NCBI GenBank assembly: GCA_963727845.1
Contig: CAVSHI010000006.1
Coordinates: 1-64,000, forward strand
Direction: 5' to 3'
Source of the DNA: JBEKTW01 sp963727845
Lineage (GTDB): Bacteria; Bacteroidota; Ignavibacteria; UBA10030; SZUA-254
Length of the DNA: 64,000 bases
The position numbers were made by a program, and so were the translations under genes. Numbering within the stretch: the stretch's first letter is position 1; every line of letters starts with the position of its first letter. Of the stretch, positions 9,227 to 18,389 are shown in pieces. Below the pieces are notes generated by a model. That model was not told the DNA's origin and did not search any database. It saw only the letters and a program-made list of their open reading frames with translations.

Positions 9227-12200
9227 CAAAAAGAACCAGGTTGTTCGCATCGTTTCTTCTCGCTGTTCCATTACTATCATTCTCCCAGAACAATCCCGCC
9301 ACTGTCAGAGAATACACGAAGACGTTTGTCACCTATCCTTTCTCCGACCCTGATCCGGTTCCGGTTGTGGGACTGATTTATCCGTACTACCGGTTCGACA
9401 TGTTTACCGACAAGCCGTTGAACAAGGAATGGAAGGTGGTGGAACTTGAAAACGACTATCTCAAAGTGATGATCCTGCCGGAAATCGGCGGGAAAATCTG
9501 GGCAGCCATCGAGAAGACCACCGGGAAATCGTTCATCTATTACAATCATGTCGTCAAGTTCAGAGATATCGCCATGCGGGGACCGTGGACGAGCGGAGGC
9601 ATCGAACCGAATTACGGAATCATCGGCCATACGCCGAACTGCGCGACCCCGGTTGATTACATCACGATAAAGAACGACGACGGAAGCGTGAGCTGCGTTA
9701 TCGGAGCGCTGGACTTATTGACGAGGACGCCGTGGAGGCTGGAGATTAATTTGCCGAAAGACAAGGCGTATTTCACCACAACGTCATTCTGGTTCAACGC
9801 CACGCCCCTGGAGCAACCGTATTATACGTGGATGAACGCCGGAATCAAGGCAAAAGGAAATCTGCAGCTTGTCTATCCGGGCACGCATTACCTCGGACAC
9901 GGAGGCGAATTCAAAGAGTGGAACATCAACAAAGAGAACGGCAAGGATATCTCATTCTATGAAAACAATGACTTCGGTGGACCAAAATCGTACCACGTGT
10001 TCGGCACGTACACCGATTTCTACGGGGCGTACTGGCATGATGATGATTTCGGGATGGGCCGGTATGCCGCCCACGATGAGAAGCCCGGGAAAAAGATCTG
10101 GATCTGGGGGCTTTCGCAACAGGGGATGATCTGGGAAAAATTACTCACGGACGATGACGGCCAGTATGTGGAAGTCCAGTCGGGAAGATTGTTCAACCAG
10201 TCGGCCGGCAGCAGTACCTTTACGCCATTCAAGCACCGGGAGTTTGGCCCCTTCGCGACCGAGCGGTGGACTGAATACTGGTTTCCGGTGAAGGAGACCA
10301 AAGGATACGTGAAGGCAAACCCCTACGGAGCGCTGAACGTCCGGCGGGATTCCGGTATCGTCAAAATCGCTTTCTGTCCGCTGCAATACATCGAGGATTC
10401 GTTGACCGTTTTTGATAATGACAAAATCGTCTATTCGAAGTTGCTGCGGTTGCATCCGCTGGAAACATTTGCCGACGAGGTTCATCAGGATGTGACACCG
10501 GAACGGTTAAGAATTACTCTGGGCGATAATAAACTTATGTATAATGGCGACCCAAACGCGGATACTCTGGCGCGTCCCCTTGAGACGCCGAAAGACTTTG
10601 ACTGGAACTCCGCTTACGGGCTATACATACAGGGAAAAGAGTACGCCAGGCAAAGGTTGTACGCAGAAGCCCGGGAAAAACTTGACGCCTGTCTGCAGAA
10701 AGACCGGAACTACCTTCCTGCACTGACGGAAATGTCGATGCTTCTGTACCGGGACATGGAGTATGCGGGAGCGCTGGATTACGCGCGAAGGGCCTTAAGG
10801 ATCGACACATACGACGGCGCGGCAAACTACTGTTATGGGCTGTCCAATCTGAAACTCGGAAATGTGACCGACGCGAAGGACGGCTTTGACATCGCATCTG
10901 CCTCGGTGGAATATCGCAGCGCTGCGTACACCGAACTGAGCAAGATCTATCTTAAGGAAAAAAATCTTGAACGAGCGATCCACTACGCCGATAGGAGCCT
11001 GGAATATAGCTCCAACAACCTCGATGCCTTGCAGGTGCTGGCGGTTGTCTACCGGATGCAGAATAATCATGATAAAGCGACGGAGACCTTGAGCAAGATG
11101 CTGTCGCTCGACCCCCTTAATCACTTTGCGCACTGCGAAAAGTATTTGTGGACAGAGCAAGAAACCGACCGGAATGCCTTCACGTCGCTTGTCAGGAATG
11201 AAATGCCGGATGAAACATTCCTGGAGCTTGCCATCTGGTACTATGACGTTGACTGCCTGAGAGAATGTGAAAAAGTCCTCGCGCTTGACGCACATAACCC
11301 CGAGATGCTGTACTGGATGGCGTTCGTGTTGAATAAACTCCATGATCCATCGTATGCTGTCCAGCTAAAGAATGCAGATGATGCGTCTCCGGATCTCGTC
11401 TTTCCATTTCGTCCCGAAACAGCGGATGTGCTACGGTGGGCCGTCGGAAACGACGATCGTTGGCAACCTAAATACTATCTCGGGCTGATTTACTGGAGCA
11501 TGAATAATAAAGAGAAGACAAAACTACTGTTCTCGCAGTGCGGGATGTCGCCCGGATACGCGCCATTTTACGCCGCCAGAGCAGAAGTCTTCAAAGGTGA
11601 AGAACAGTATATTTTAGATTTGCGGCACGCAGCGAAATTGGACGGCAAACAGTGGCGCTACGGGCGCATGCTGGCAAATTACAGCATTGAAAGAAAACAC
11701 TTCGACGAAGCATTGAAGATCGCAGACCAGTATTACCATATGTCTCCCGACAACTATATCATGGGGATGCTGTACGCAAAGGCGCTTCTGCTCAACGGGA
11801 AATATGAACAGTGCGTCCGGCTCCTCGGCAAGCTGGACATCCTGCCATACGAGGGTGCGATCGATGGACGGCTCCTGTACAGAGAATCGAAATTGATGCT
11901 CGCGCTCCAGCGCATGCAATCAAAGAGTTTTCGGGAAGCGCTGCACGAGGTTGATGACGCCCGGCTCTGGCCGGAGAATCTGGGTGTTGGGAAACCGTAT
12001 CCGCAGGACGTTGATGAACGATTGGAAGATTGGCTCGCGCTGAAGTGTTACGAACGGCAGAACGCGTCCAGTGAAAGCGACAGTCTTATGAAGAAAATAA
12101 TTTCGACGGGGAATAACGGATATGGGACGGGGACCCTTGTTTCTGCCTGGGCGCTTCAGTGGGCCGGCCGGCAAACGGACGCTGAAAATCTCTTCAAAGC

Positions 12201-12339
12201 ATGGCTGGCCGCAGAACCGGAGAGCGGGTTGGCAAAGTGGTGCCTGGCTGCGTTCAAAGGAGACAGCGGGCAATTCTCGGGTGACGTGTCCGGCGATGAG
12301 GGTTTCAGAGTCCTGAAGGAATTGCTGTCAATTCATTGA
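9223..12339 (+). CDS. DUF5107 domain protein with C-terminal TPR repeats
   Basis: ATG 9223 overlaps the previous stop (ATGA), giving translational coupling. Residues 1-22 are a signal peptide ending FSQ. Residues about 25-430 match the DUF5107 architecture: YPFSDPDPVP, ENDYLKVMILPEIGGKIW, GPWTSGGIEPNYGIIGHTPN and a Trp-rich WIWGLSQQGMIWE. This region resembles the galactose-mutarotase-like beta sandwich fold seen next to glycosidases. From about residue 465 to the end are helical tetratricopeptide-type repeats (for example YNSAYGLYIQGKEYARQRLY, ALDYARRALRI, AIHYADRSLEY). I infer a periplasmic glycan-binding or processing protein whose TPR part recruits partners. No catalytic residues can be named with certainty. 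Confidence 0.8.
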   Translation: MTKRTRLFASFLLAVPLLSFSQNNPATVREYTKTFVTYPFSDPDPVPVVGLIYPYYRFDMFTDKPLNKEWKVVELENDYLKVMILPEIGGKIWAAIEKTTGKSFIYYNHVVKFRDIAMRGPWTSGGIEPNYGIIGHTPNCATPVDYITIKNDDGSVSCVIGALDLLTRTPWRLEINLPKDKAYFTTTSFWFNATPLEQPYYTWMNAGIKAKGNLQLVYPGTHYLGHGGEFKEWNINKENGKDISFYENNDFGGPKSYHVFGTYTDFYGAYWHDDDFGMGRYAAHDEKPGKKIWIWGLSQQGMIWEKLLTDDDGQYVEVQSGRLFNQSAGSSTFTPFKHREFGPFATERWTEYWFPVKETKGYVKANPYGALNVRRDSGIVKIAFCPLQYIEDSLTVFDNDKIVYSKLLRLHPLETFADEVHQDVTPERLRITLGDNKLMYNGDPNADTLARPLETPKDFDWNSAYGLYIQGKEYARQRLYAEAREKLDACLQKDRNYLPALTEMSMLLYRDMEYAGALDYARRALRIDTYDGAANYCYGLSNLKLGNVTDAKDGFDIASASVEYRSAAYTELSKIYLKEKNLERAIHYADRSLEYSSNNLDALQVLAVVYRMQNNHDKATETLSKMLSLDPLNHFAHCEKYLWTEQETDRNAFTSLVRNEMPDETFLELAIWYYDVDCLRECEKVLALDAHNPEMLYWMAFVLNKLHDPSYAVQLKNADDASPDLVFPFRPETADVLRWAVGNDDRWQPKYYLGLIYWSMNNKEKTKLLFSQCGMSPGYAPFYAARAEVFKGEEQYILDLRHAAKLDGKQWRYGRMLANYSIERKHFDEALKIADQYYHMSPDNYIMGMLYAKALLLNGKYEQCVRLLGKLDILPYEGAIDGRLLYRESKLMLALQRMQSKSFREALHEVDDARLWPENLGVGKPYPQDVDERLEDWLALKCYERQNASSESDSLMKKIISTGNNGYGTGTLVSAWALQWAGRQTDAENLFKAWLAAEPESGLAKWCLAAFKGDSGQFSGDVSGDEGFRVLKELLSIH

Positions 12340-12370
12340 GTCAGGTGACGCAGAAGCATCATTCTTAGTG

Positions 12371-12440
12371 AAAAATTCCAAATCGGAATTCCTAAGACCC
12401 AAACAAATCTCAAATCCGAATATCGAAATCCTAATCCAAC
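12371..12440. repeat. AT-rich degenerate repeat, second copy
   Basis: The gap between the DUF5107 and DUF4091 genes holds short, loosely repeated units AAATTCC, AAATCGGAATTCC, CCCAAACAAATCTC, CAAATCCGAATATCG and AAATCCTAATCC. The vocabulary is that of the palindrome at 215-357. No hairpin as long as the first copy is seen; it looks like one arm only. Confidence 0.55.
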
Positions 12441-12564
12441 ATGTTACCCAGCATAACAAGCCTTTTGGCGCAGGATTTTGGAGATCTAACATCGTTTTGC
12501 GTAACGTCAGTCAATTAAATCTTCCAAAGAATTAGTTCATCGCTTGTTTGATGGAAAGTTGCTC

Positions 12565-14254
12565 ATGAAACGCATCGTTTTGATCGCCCTGATGTGTTGT
12601 GTTCTCTTCGGTTGTCTCGAAGCCCGGATTCGCCGTGAGGGAGAAATCAAGGCTGGATTGTTCGACGAACTGACGGAGCTGTATCCCGATACACGAATGC
12701 AGCAACCCGTAAAATCCCTTTCCGTTGACGCAGCCCGGGGAACAATCGCGGGAGTCCATCTCTTGATTACGGGGCTGAGCCGGAAAGCAACTGTGAGTTT
12801 CCGGGTGACCGACAGCAGCGGAACGCCGATGCACGATGCCCGGTGGTACCGGATGATCGATGTTTTTGTGGGAGAGAACACTGGTCTCGACCTGGGCCAC
12901 TGAAAAATTCAGCGGAATGATAAATCCTTACGTGATCCGCCGGGCGCCTTTCAGAATTTATGACGCTCTCGATCCGATCGTGCCGCCTCTGGAGGTCGAT
13001 TCCGGGACGACCGCCATACGACTGGAAGTGCCCGTCGATTCAACTCTCAAACCGGGAGAGTATTCCTACAAAATCCGGGTTGACGTGGGCAGCGAGACCG
13101 AAATGTTTGATTTCAACGTGCATGTCCATCGGGCTACGGTTCCGCCGGTTAGCCGGTCGACAATTTCCTACATAAACTGGATGAACCTGGACAACGTTTG
13201 CAAAGATCATGCAGTGGAAAAGTGGAGCGAACCGTTCTGGAATATGATGAGAAAGTATGCCGGTCTGATGGCCCGGGGACGCCAGAACACTTTCTGGTTC
13301 TTATGGCAGGATTTTTTTACATTTGACACATCGGGGACAATCGCCGAGTTCCGCAGGGACCGGCTGGAGAGGTTCATCCGCACGTTTCTTGATGCCGGAT
13401 TCCGAACAATTCATGGCGCGCCGATTGCCCGACGGAAGGATTGGTTGTCGAATGATATGTTGTTGACGGTGAACCTCCCCGACGGAAAAGAAATTCCGGC
13501 CGTTTCAGACAAAGGCAAACGCATGATACTGGAAATGGCCGGACGTATTGTCGCCATGATGAAAGAGAATCAATGGGATAACCGCTGGCTGCAGGGGATC
13601 TTTGATGAACCGACTGACGAGTTTGTGGATCGCTACAAAGAAATAGTGGCGCTTCTGCGAGGAGCAAAACCGGACCTCGCCATCCTTGAGGCCACGATGA
13701 CTGTCAAATTGAGCGGCTCAATTAATGTGTGGTGTCCCCAGGTGCAGGAATACCAGGCGCAACGCGAGTTCTTTGACCGGCGCAAAGCATCCGGAGACAG
13801 GGTGTGGGTATACACGTGCCTTGCGCCGGGCGGACCCTGGCTCAACCGTTTATGCGACGAGGAACGTCTGCGGCAGGTGTACATCGGATGGGCGTGCGCA
13901 AAATTTGACCTGCAGGGATTCCTCCATTGGGGACTCAATTTCCACGGCGACAAACCTTTCGAGGAACTCGTGAGATTTCATGCAGCGCCAAATACATTCC
14001 TGCCGGCAGGGGATTCCCACATCCTGTACCCCGGGAAAGACGGGCCGCTGTCGAGTCAGAGGTTCGAGGCGCATCGGATCGGGATGGAGGACTATGAACT
14101 CCTTGCCCAGCTGAAAGCTCGTGACACAGCGAAAGCACTCCTGATAATTGATAAGATTTTCCAGTCCTTTGACCGGTACAACAAGAATGTTGACGAATAC
14201 CGGAGAGCAAAGGCTGTCCTGCTCGAATCGGTTGATGCTTTTTCAGCCGAATAG
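12565..14254 (+). pseudogene. GH123/DUF4091-like glycosidase lipoprotein, single frameshift
   Basis: ATG 12565 starts a lipoprotein signal (MKRIVLIALMCCVLFGC, lipid-accepting Cys at residue 17). The first frame (to 12903) is an N-terminal beta domain; the second (12860-14254) carries NPYVIRRAPFRIYDALDP, LKPGEYSYKIRVDV and a barrel segment with RWLQGIFDEPTDEFVDRYKEI and GFLHWGLNFHGDKPF, typical of DUF4091/GH123 proteins. In GH123 beta-N-acetylgalactosaminidases a consecutive Asp-Glu pair is catalytic; the DEP at this site is the natural candidate. Deleting one base in GACCTGGGCC (about 12895) yields a continuous protein of about 563 residues. It lies about 200 bp behind the rhamnosidase operon and probably serves it. 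Confidence 0.7.
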
Positions 14255-14440
14255 GTTCGCGTCGTTGATAACCGCGCGCCGACCGATGGAGGTATCGCCG
14301 GATCGAGGGAAAAAGAAACATTAGTGTTTGGATATTCGAAATTATGACATCGGAAAAATATAGAGGCTTGTCATTCTGAGGAGCGAAGCGACGAAGAATC
14401 TCATCCCGGTTTTGTCAGATCCTTCGCTCCGCTCAGGATG

Positions 14441-15520
14441 GGTATAATGTCCAAATTGTGTTGCTGTTTTTAGTGTGTGCATAATGACAAATACCACTGA
14501 AAGTATGCTGGACGGTGACGCTGTGCGAGACCTCGATGCTGACGATAGCGTTGTTTGAGTCGTGAGAAATACCCTTCCAAGGCATTGGTGGAACTTGCGA
14601 TGAGTGGATTGTTCAGGTAATGAAACATGTTTGGAAGAGCTGCCAGTAACATGCTGCGGGCTCGTTTTAGATCGCTAAAGACGTATCCGTGCTCAGGAGT
14701 TACGGCGATATGGACGCCGTAGGTATGTTCCCAGGCATCTACACGCTTAAGAAAGTTTTTTCGATCCAATGATGAATGGATCGTTGTTACATCAAGGAAG
14801 ATCTGGCGTAGATGTTTTGCGTCCGTGCGCTTGGGCATTCGTCGACACCAACTTAAGCCTTGACGCTGGATATGAACCAGGCAGCGCTGTAAAACGATTG
14901 TGGGCCATTGTCGACGTAATGCTTGGCTTAACGCCGGATTGCCATCAATAGTGGCATATTCTAGGGATAATCCCTGCTGTGCAAGGCACTGGAACAGTAC
15001 ACCCAAGTCTTGTGGTTGTTCCGAGACATTGTACGCACCATGGAGCATTGTATGATTGGTCGCGTTCATGACGGCAAGGATCCCTTTGCGACGATTGATG
15101 AATGTCCCATCAACAATTGCGTAAACAGATTGACCCAAGGATGGATGTGGTCCCGGCGGCGGTTGTTGCAGCCAGTACTCGATAATACGACGGATGGTTG
15201 ATACACTGTGTACACTTTGTCTGGCAAGTTGACGTAGCGTGTATCCTTCAACCAGCCATCGTTGGAACCACACAAAGCTTCGTAGGCGTTTATTCGTTTT
15301 GTTTTGCCAGACGAAGGAGTGTTGACATGAATGACACAACCATCGTTGACGCTGTGGGCGCAGTGTTCCATTACGTTTAACATGGACTGAGCCGCAATGA
15401 GGACAATGTTTTTTTCATAAATAATGGTCAATCATTGAACCGTTTTAACCTTAGTATCCGTAAACGAATACAGGAACACAAATTACAGTCATCCGAGCAA
15501 CACTTTTTGAGCATTATACC
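14441..15520 (-). mobile_element. insertion sequence, IS256-superfamily-like (IS1249-type), about 1.08 kb
   Basis: Both ends are visible. The terminal inverted repeats are 25 bp with 21 matches: each starts GGTATAATG, then CAAA and ends GTGTTGCT (left 14441-14465, right 15496-15520 on the other strand). The element is flanked by a 7-bp direct repeat CAGGATG (14434-14440 and 15521-15527), a plausible target duplication. It contains a single transposase gene on the minus strand covering nearly the whole element. Family naming rests on the transposase's zinc ribbon plus DDE pattern, not on a database match. Confidence 0.85.
14470..15418 (-). pseudogene. DDE transposase with N-terminal zinc ribbon; start codon out of frame by one base
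   Basis: The main frame (TTG 15339 to TAA 14470) encodes motifs of a DDE transposase: YAIVDGTFI, YATIDGNPALS and NALEGYFSRLKQRYRQHRG, giving candidate Asp, Asp and Glu. Reading upstream in the same frame recovers CPHCGSVHVKRNGT and RRWLCHSC, a CxxC-CxxC zinc ribbon, back to KKHCPHCG. The only sensible start, ATG at 15418, is followed by seven A (15409-15415); with six A the protein would read MKKHCPHCGS in frame. So the gene is either inactivated, mis-sequenced, or uses slippage on A7 to make transposase, as several insertion sequences do. Total length would be about 316 residues. Confidence 0.8.
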
Positions 15521-15583
15521 CAGGATGACAACTCCCTTAATAACTCCACGGAACTCCACTAATAATATAAGGAAACATCTCCC

Positions 15584-17602
15584 ATGACGATATGGATGTC
15601 AATTCGAAAGATTACCGTAGTGGTGGCTTATCTTCTTGCCGCGGTCGCAAACTCCGGATTTGCCGGGCAGAAAGTCACATGGCCTGATACGGTCTGGCTC
15701 ACTTCATTAGATTTGACCAAAATGCATCAAGGGTGGGGGCAGCCGCAAAAGGACAAATCTGTTACTGAAAGACCATTGTCCATTGCAGGTCACAAGTTTC
15801 AGCGCGGAGTCGGCACGCACGCAGTAAGCCGGTTGTGGGTTGACCTGGGTGGAAATGCGGAGATGTTTCTTGCTTCCGTGGGGGTCGACGACGATGCATT
15901 GAATAATCCGGGTTCCGTCGTCTTCAAAGTTGTGGGAGACGGTAAGAAGCTCTGGGAGTCAGAAATCAAGAGGCCGGGCGATGCGGCAAAAAAAGTGAGC
16001 ATCGACATCCATGGGATCAAATATCTCGTGCTTCTGGTCGGGGACGCCGGCGACGGAGTCAGCTATGACCACGCTGATTGGGCGGACGCGATGTTTGTCA
16101 TGCATCGCGGGAAACCGGAAGCCATTGAACCACCCGGAGAAGAAAAAGTTATCTTGACTCCCCGACCGGGGGCAAGACCGCGCATTAATGGCGCTAAGAT
16201 CTTCGGTGTTCATCCGGGCGCACCTTTTCTCTTTACGATACCCGCAACGGGTATGCAGCCGATGAAGTATGCGGTGAAAAATCTGCCGACCGGCCTGGCC
16301 GTAAATTCTGAAACCGGGCAGATTACAGGGTCTCTCGACAAACCCGGTAAGTATTTCGTGAAGTTCGTGGTATCGAATGACTCGGGCGTTGCCGAGAGAG
16401 AATTCAGAATTGTTTGCGGCGACACGCTGGCCCTCACGCCTCATATGGGATGGAATAGCTGGTACGTTTGGGAGAACCACGTCACCGATGGAATCATGCG
16501 CGCCGCCGCCGATGCAATGGTGAAAACGGGCATGATTAATCACGGTTACATGTACGTCAATGTTGATGATTGCTGGGCAGTGAAACCCGGATCCGACGAT
16601 TCCGCTCTCGGGGGGCCGCCGAGAGACTCCCGCGGGATGGTTAATTCCAACAAGCGTTTTCCCGATATGAGAGCGCTGACCGCGTACATACATTCGAAAG
16701 GTCTGAAGGCGGGGATCTACACGTCGCCGGGACCGACGACCTGCGCCGGCCATGTCGGTGCGTACCAGCATGAGGAGCTTGATGTGCAACGCTTTGTCGA
16801 ATGGGGATTCGATTTTTTGAAATACGATTGGTGTTCGTACGACGACGTTGCCCGCAGCCACAACCGCGAGGAATTGCAAAAGCCCTATCGGCTCATCGGA
16901 GGGATCCTGAAAAAGCAGAATCGCGACATCGTGTTAAACCTCTGTCAGTACGGCATGGGGAATGTCTGGGAGTGGGGCAGGGACGTGGGTGGAAACAGCT
17001 GGCGTACGGCAGGCGACCTCGGCGGCTCGTTCGAGGGAATCGCTGCCGCGCTGTTCCGCGATGGATTCGATGTCTATGCCAGGAACGACCTCCACCGGTA
17101 TTCGGGTCCCGGCGGATGGAATGATCCGGATTATCTCCTGCTGGGCTATCTGAGCAACTGGCATGGAGAGACGGTCCCCACACCGCTGACGCCGAATGAA
17201 CAATACACTCATGTTTCACTCTGGTGTTTGCTCTCCGCTCCGCTCATCTTCAGCGGTGATATTACGCGGCTGGATGAATTCACTTTGAGTCTGCTGACCA
17301 ATGACGAGGTCATTGAGGTCGACCAGGATCCGATGGGAAAAGCGGGGAGACGCATCTGGCAGGATGAAGACGTTGAGGTCTGGGCAAAGGACCTGGAGGA
17401 CGGTTCGAAGGCGGTCGGCTTATTCAACCGCGGCGAATTCGAGTCGACCGTGACTGCCAAGTGGAACGATCTGACTCTCGCCGGCGACCAGCGCGTCCGT
17501 GACCTCTGGCGGCAAAAAGACCTTGGAGTTTTCAAAAGCGAATTCTCTTCAGCGGTTCCCCGGCATGGAGTAGTTCTCCTGAGGATCTGGCCGGCGAACT
17601 AG
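15584..17602 (+). CDS. NPCBM-domain alpha-galactosidase, GH27
   Basis: Predicted secreted enzyme of 672 residues that removes alpha-galactosyl groups. Signal peptide residues 1-27. Residues about 32-175 form an NPCBM (novel putative carbohydrate-binding) domain (HQGWGQPQKDKSV, RGVGTHAVSRLWVDL). An Ig-like putative domain follows (about 195-280), then the GH27 barrel starting TPHMGWNSWYVW. KYDWCSY carries the nucleophile Asp415 and SWRTAGDL the likely acid/base Asp478, matching the Asp pair of human alpha-galactosidase A; GGWNDPDYL is the conserved downstream motif. Separated from the rhamnosidase operon only by the insertion sequence, it may belong to the same glycan-degrading set. Confidence 0.93.
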   Translation: MTIWMSIRKITVVVAYLLAAVANSGFAGQKVTWPDTVWLTSLDLTKMHQGWGQPQKDKSVTERPLSIAGHKFQRGVGTHAVSRLWVDLGGNAEMFLASVGVDDDALNNPGSVVFKVVGDGKKLWESEIKRPGDAAKKVSIDIHGIKYLVLLVGDAGDGVSYDHADWADAMFVMHRGKPEAIEPPGEEKVILTPRPGARPRINGAKIFGVHPGAPFLFTIPATGMQPMKYAVKNLPTGLAVNSETGQITGSLDKPGKYFVKFVVSNDSGVAEREFRIVCGDTLALTPHMGWNSWYVWENHVTDGIMRAAADAMVKTGMINHGYMYVNVDDCWAVKPGSDDSALGGPPRDSRGMVNSNKRFPDMRALTAYIHSKGLKAGIYTSPGPTTCAGHVGAYQHEELDVQRFVEWGFDFLKYDWCSYDDVARSHNREELQKPYRLIGGILKKQNRDIVLNLCQYGMGNVWEWGRDVGGNSWRTAGDLGGSFEGIAAALFRDGFDVYARNDLHRYSGPGGWNDPDYLLLGYLSNWHGETVPTPLTPNEQYTHVSLWCLLSAPLIFSGDITRLDEFTLSLLTNDEVIEVDQDPMGKAGRRIWQDEDVEVWAKDLEDGSKAVGLFNRGEFESTVTAKWNDLTLAGDQRVRDLWRQKDLGVFKSEFSSAVPRHGVVLLRIWPAN

Positions 17603-17624
17603 TAGGATCTGTGCAAACAGGGAT

Positions 17625-17892
17625 GTAGAGTCCGGTTCGAAACCGGACAACGGTAACGAAGAAGGATTTTCTGCTCTGTCCGATTACGAATCGGACTCTA
17701 CCAAGCATAACTGGGGCTCGTTCCCAAATTCCATTTGGGAAGACGGCGGACAGGTGTGCTCCCGACGTGCGTAGAGTCCGGTCCCCCGACCGGACATCCA
17801 ATGTTGTCTTCTTGCGAGCGCGAATGTGCAACGCCGTCCGTTTACGAAACGAACTCTACGGCAAACTCGCTGGGAGGGAGCTTTGCTCCCGA
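17625..17892. repeat. mosaic of palindromic repeats downstream of the alpha-galactosidase
   Basis: The 786-bp gap 17603-18389 holds no convincing gene. Two copies of one long palindrome occur: 17625-17701 (arms GTAGAGTCCGGTTCG... and ...CGAATCGGACTCTAC) and 17771-17859 (arms GTAGAGTCCGGTCCCC... and ...CGAAACGAACTCTAC). Between them lies GTTCCCAAATTCCATTTGGG (17720-17739), a separate small palindrome, and after them GGGAGGGAGCTTTGCTCCC (17872-17890). The outer arm GTAGAGTCCG is conserved while the cores vary. Confidence 0.75.
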
Positions 17893-18211
17893 CCTGCCCC
17901 GGAAACGTCCATTTTCTGCAATGGTGGCGAGTGCGCTTGCTGGCCATCTCTGTGGGAGAACTCCGACCCACGACCAGCTCGCCGGAGTGGGCAAATGGGC
18001 AAAGAGTTCCGCTAGAACTCACGTGTGTGGTTCGGGCATGCTCTGGCATCCCGGAATTAAAATTTTCCCAGCATCTTCATTTTCGATTAAACCTTTCGAA
18101 TCGGTGTGGGTCTGATAACATAGAAGCAAACTCATAATGAGGGTTGTCAGTACTCCATAAACAATTGAAAGAGGTTCTGCAAAACATCGCGAATTTCAAG
18201 AAATTCTGAAT

Positions 18212-18288
18212 AAAATCCCGTTTTTGAGATCCTCCAGTGTTCGCACTGTCCCCCTCCCAGTGCAGCACGAATCAAAAGCGGGATTTTT
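18212..18288. other. nested hairpin in the gap upstream of the ArsR-type regulator
   Basis: Outer arms AAAATCCCGTTTTTGA (18212-18227) and TCAAAAGCGGGATTTTT (18272-18288) pair with one bulge. Inside is CAGTGTTCGCACTG (about 18235-18248), a perfect 5-bp stem with a TTCG loop, then CCCAGTGCAGCACG. The T-rich 3' side could act as a terminator in the plus direction, but no gene ends nearby. It may be another repeat or a structured RNA. Confidence 0.4.
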
Positions 18289-18389
18289 ATTTTTCCGAGG
18301 CCGACCTTAGTTCCTTCCTTGCTCACTGATCCCAATTTGCATATTTGTCGATTTATTTCGATATTGATAGAAATAGATTTGGAAAAGCA

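Larger units (their letters stand above)
14370..15530. repeat. palindromic intergenic repeat (GTCATTCTGAG... type) interrupted by an insertion sequence
   Basis: Left arm 14370-14401 reads GTCATTCTGAGGAGCGAAGC and on to GAAGAATCT. The right arm begins AGATCCTTCGCTCC at 14417 and continues CGCTCAGGATG to 14440; it resumes as GACAA after 15527. The arms are imperfect inverted repeats of each other. Removing the insertion sequence and one copy of CAGGATG restores a complete palindrome. This class of repeat is familiar from intergenic regions of many environmental bacterial genomes; a related copy sits at 19772-19854. Confidence 0.75.

Noticed and set aside
15959..16879. 306-residue open frame on the minus strand
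   Set aside because: Antisense to the GH27 alpha-galactosidase.
17631..17648. GGTTCGAAACC resembling a tRNA T-arm
   Set aside because: It is the core of the GTAGAGTCCG palindrome, with no acceptor stem, D-arm or anticodon stem around it.
17735..18137. Overlapping plus-strand frames of 80-126 codons
   Set aside because: They span palindromic repeats in three frames with no start signal or conserved motif.
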